A DNA stretch of 6,713 nt from Dysgonomonas sp. (lineage in GTDB: Bacteria > Bacteroidota > Bacteroidia > Bacteroidales > Dysgonomonadaceae), in NCBI GenBank assembly GCA_003523545.1, contig DQAM01000487.1:1-6713 (forward strand). Direction: 5' to 3'. The position numbers and the translations under genes are program-made. The notes under the pieces are model-generated. The model saw nothing but the letters and a program-made list of their open reading frames with translations. It made no database searches and had not been told where the DNA came from. Each line of letters starts with the position of its first letter. Within the stretch, counting starts at the first letter, position 1. Below, in pieces: positions 5,422-6,713 of this stretch.

Positions 5422-6713
5422 TTATTGAATATTCTCAGCTATCGTGAAAGCCTGTTTTACCCGGTCTGCTATGCCAATACCGTTCCTCAGGTTACCCGCG
5501 ATAATGAGTCCCGGATTCTCTTGTTCTATTTTCTCTACTATCTCAAAGCGTTTTCCGCTGGATTTCTCGTATTGGGGAATGGCATACGGATGGCGGTAAA
5601 TTTTCATAAAACAGATGGAAGATTCCGGAATATGGAACAACTCGTCCAGTTCTTCCTTTATAATTTTTTCAATCTCCTTATCAGGCATATCTATGTATTC
5701 GGGATGCCTCATACCCCCCATATATATGGCAAATGTGGTATATTCTTCGGGAGCCCGCCCTTCGAAACAGAAGGATGGTAGAAGTGCACCCAATATGCGC
5801 CGGTCTTCTTTTTGTGGAATCAGTCCGCCAAATGAGATAAAATCGTCACTGACAGCTTTGCGTTCCACACCCACTGCAATCTGTATTATTTTAGCATATC
5901 TCAATTCCGTAATAATGTCCATATCTTGTGGGTCGATAAATGGAAATATCTCAGGTAAAGAATACGAACCTACTGTAGAAATAACCTGCTGACTTTCCAG
6001 GCGGAAAGATTTACCATTGTGCAAAAGATTGACATAATACCTATCCTGCGACTTTTCAACCTGTATACTCAATGCATTGCACATAATATTTTCATAGCCG
6101 ATTTTTTCTCCTAGCCGATTAATTAATGTACTGAATCCGCCATAAGCTGAAAATACTTTTTTGGAAGCTTTTTTGTCCCGCTCTGTCTTGGGCTCTTGCG
6201 ATTTTTTGAAAGCTCCGCCTATAAAGCTTCCATATTGCTGTTCAAGATTGTATAATTTGGGAAGCGCGTAACGGGTAACAAGCTTCTCCGGGTCGCCTGC
6301 ATATATTCCCGAAATGAACGGATTGACAGCATAATCTACAAAAGATTGTCCTATACGCCGGCTTGCCATTTCTGCAATTGATTCGTCCGGATTATTCCCT
6401 TTTTTACGGAAAGGTTCGAATGGTATTTTTAGCTTATCTGATAATGAAAACAGCGGTGTCATAAAAAAACTGAATGCTTCACCCGGCAATGGATACCATT
6501 TTTTGTTCTTCAGTATCAATCTTTTTTCGGCACTTCTTTTAGCATTCTCGGGTTCGAGATCTAGAAGTTCGAAAAGCTCTGCCAACTCTGGATTACTCAT
6601 CGACCCAGTGTTAGGCCCTTCTTCATAGACAAATCCGTCTTCGGCATGGGAACACATCGCTCCCCCTATCCTATCGTTTTTTTCTAAAACCAAAATATTG
6701 AAACCTTTTCTTT
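5422..6713 (-). CDS. hemG: Protoporphyrinogen/coproporphyrinogen oxidase, HemY type, N-terminus beyond the window
   Basis: The frame is open to the right edge. The visible part starts RKGFNILVLEKNDRIGG, the second strand of the FAD Rossmann fold with its ribose-binding Glu and the following GG. The GxGxxG loop, probably some 20-30 residues, lies outside. The TTG at 6693 is internal, not a start. About 430 residues are visible, against 450-480 for the family. Other signatures: EGPNTGSM near the start, FSAYGGFSTLINRL in the middle, YRHPYAIPQYE, and the C-terminal FAD motif IIAGNLRNGIGIADRVKQA (about 5442-5500). This is an FAD-dependent oxidase of late heme synthesis; whether it prefers protoporphyrinogen or coproporphyrinogen cannot be decided here. 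No membrane segment is evident in the visible part. The symbol hemG follows common usage in this phylum; the protein is the HemY-type flavoenzyme, not E. coli HemG. The downstream inverted repeat probably ends its transcript, since upp has its own promoter. Confidence 0.93.
   Translation of the reverse strand, partial: RKGFNILVLEKNDRIGGAMCSHAEDGFVYEEGPNTGSMSNPELAELFELLDLEPENAKRSAEKRLILKNKKWYPLPGEAFSFFMTPLFSLSDKLKIPFEPFRKKGNNPDESIAEMASRRIGQSFVDYAVNPFISGIYAGDPEKLVTRYALPKLYNLEQQYGSFIGGAFKKSQEPKTERDKKASKKVFSAYGGFSTLINRLGEKIGYENIMCNALSIQVEKSQDRYYVNLLHNGKSFRLESQQVISTVGSYSLPEIFPFIDPQDMDIITELRYAKIIQIAVGVERKAVSDDFISFGGLIPQKEDRRILGALLPSFCFEGRAPEEYTTFAIYMGGMRHPEYIDMPDKEIEKIIKEELDELFHIPESSICFMKIYRHPYAIPQYEKSSGKRFEIVEKIEQENPGLIIAGNLRNGIGIADRVKQAFTIAENIQ

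Noticed and set aside
5404..5992. Plus-strand open frames opposite hemG (5404-5781 and 5615-5992)
   Set aside because: They are antisense shadows of a well-conserved flavoenzyme, and the first starts inside the inverted repeat.
1..6713. CRISPR array, tRNA, rRNA, transposase, toxin-antitoxin or defence system
   Set aside because: I found no regularly spaced direct repeats, no tRNA-like folds and no relevant protein motifs. The nucleotidyltransferase-like DUF4269 protein has no HEPN-type partner beside it.

Overview
The window looks like ordinary chromosomal DNA of a Bacteroidota, most likely Bacteroidales. Three things point there: a SusC/SusD pair, a promoter of the Bacteroides type (TTTG, 19 bases, TAnnTTTG), and start codons without clear Shine-Dalgarno sequences. 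A hemG-type gene and the overall protein style would suit Dysgonomonas, Parabacteroides or relatives, but the genus is a guess. All seven reading frames end in TAA.

Layout. The + strand (1-2599) carries the last quarter of a SusC-family TonB-dependent transporter and a complete SusD-family lipoprotein. Together they form an outer-membrane glycan or oligomer uptake complex. A strong hairpin terminator follows at 2633-2661 and separates this unit from a convergent minus-strand unit. Read in transcription order, the minus strand has hemG/hemY (from beyond the right edge to 5422), a 152-base gap, then a compact four-gene group: upp (uracil salvage), a tcdA-like gene (tRNA t6A dehydratase), a membrane-anchored GyrI-like domain protein and a DUF4269 protein. 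The gap holds an imperfect inverted repeat and a good promoter for upp. Spacings inside the group are 18, 4 and 4 bases, which suggests one transcript. The genes are functionally mixed: pyrimidine salvage, tRNA modification and two poorly understood proteins.

The main anomaly is an in-frame TAG at codon 15 of the tcdA-like gene (4550-4552). Recognisable TcdA sequence lies in the same frame on both sides of it. The gene is therefore a very recent nonsense pseudogene, a read error, or (less likely) a readthrough case. I see no CRISPR array, tRNA or rRNA gene, transposase or defence system, and no convincing new system. No gene-free stretch exceeds 300 bases.
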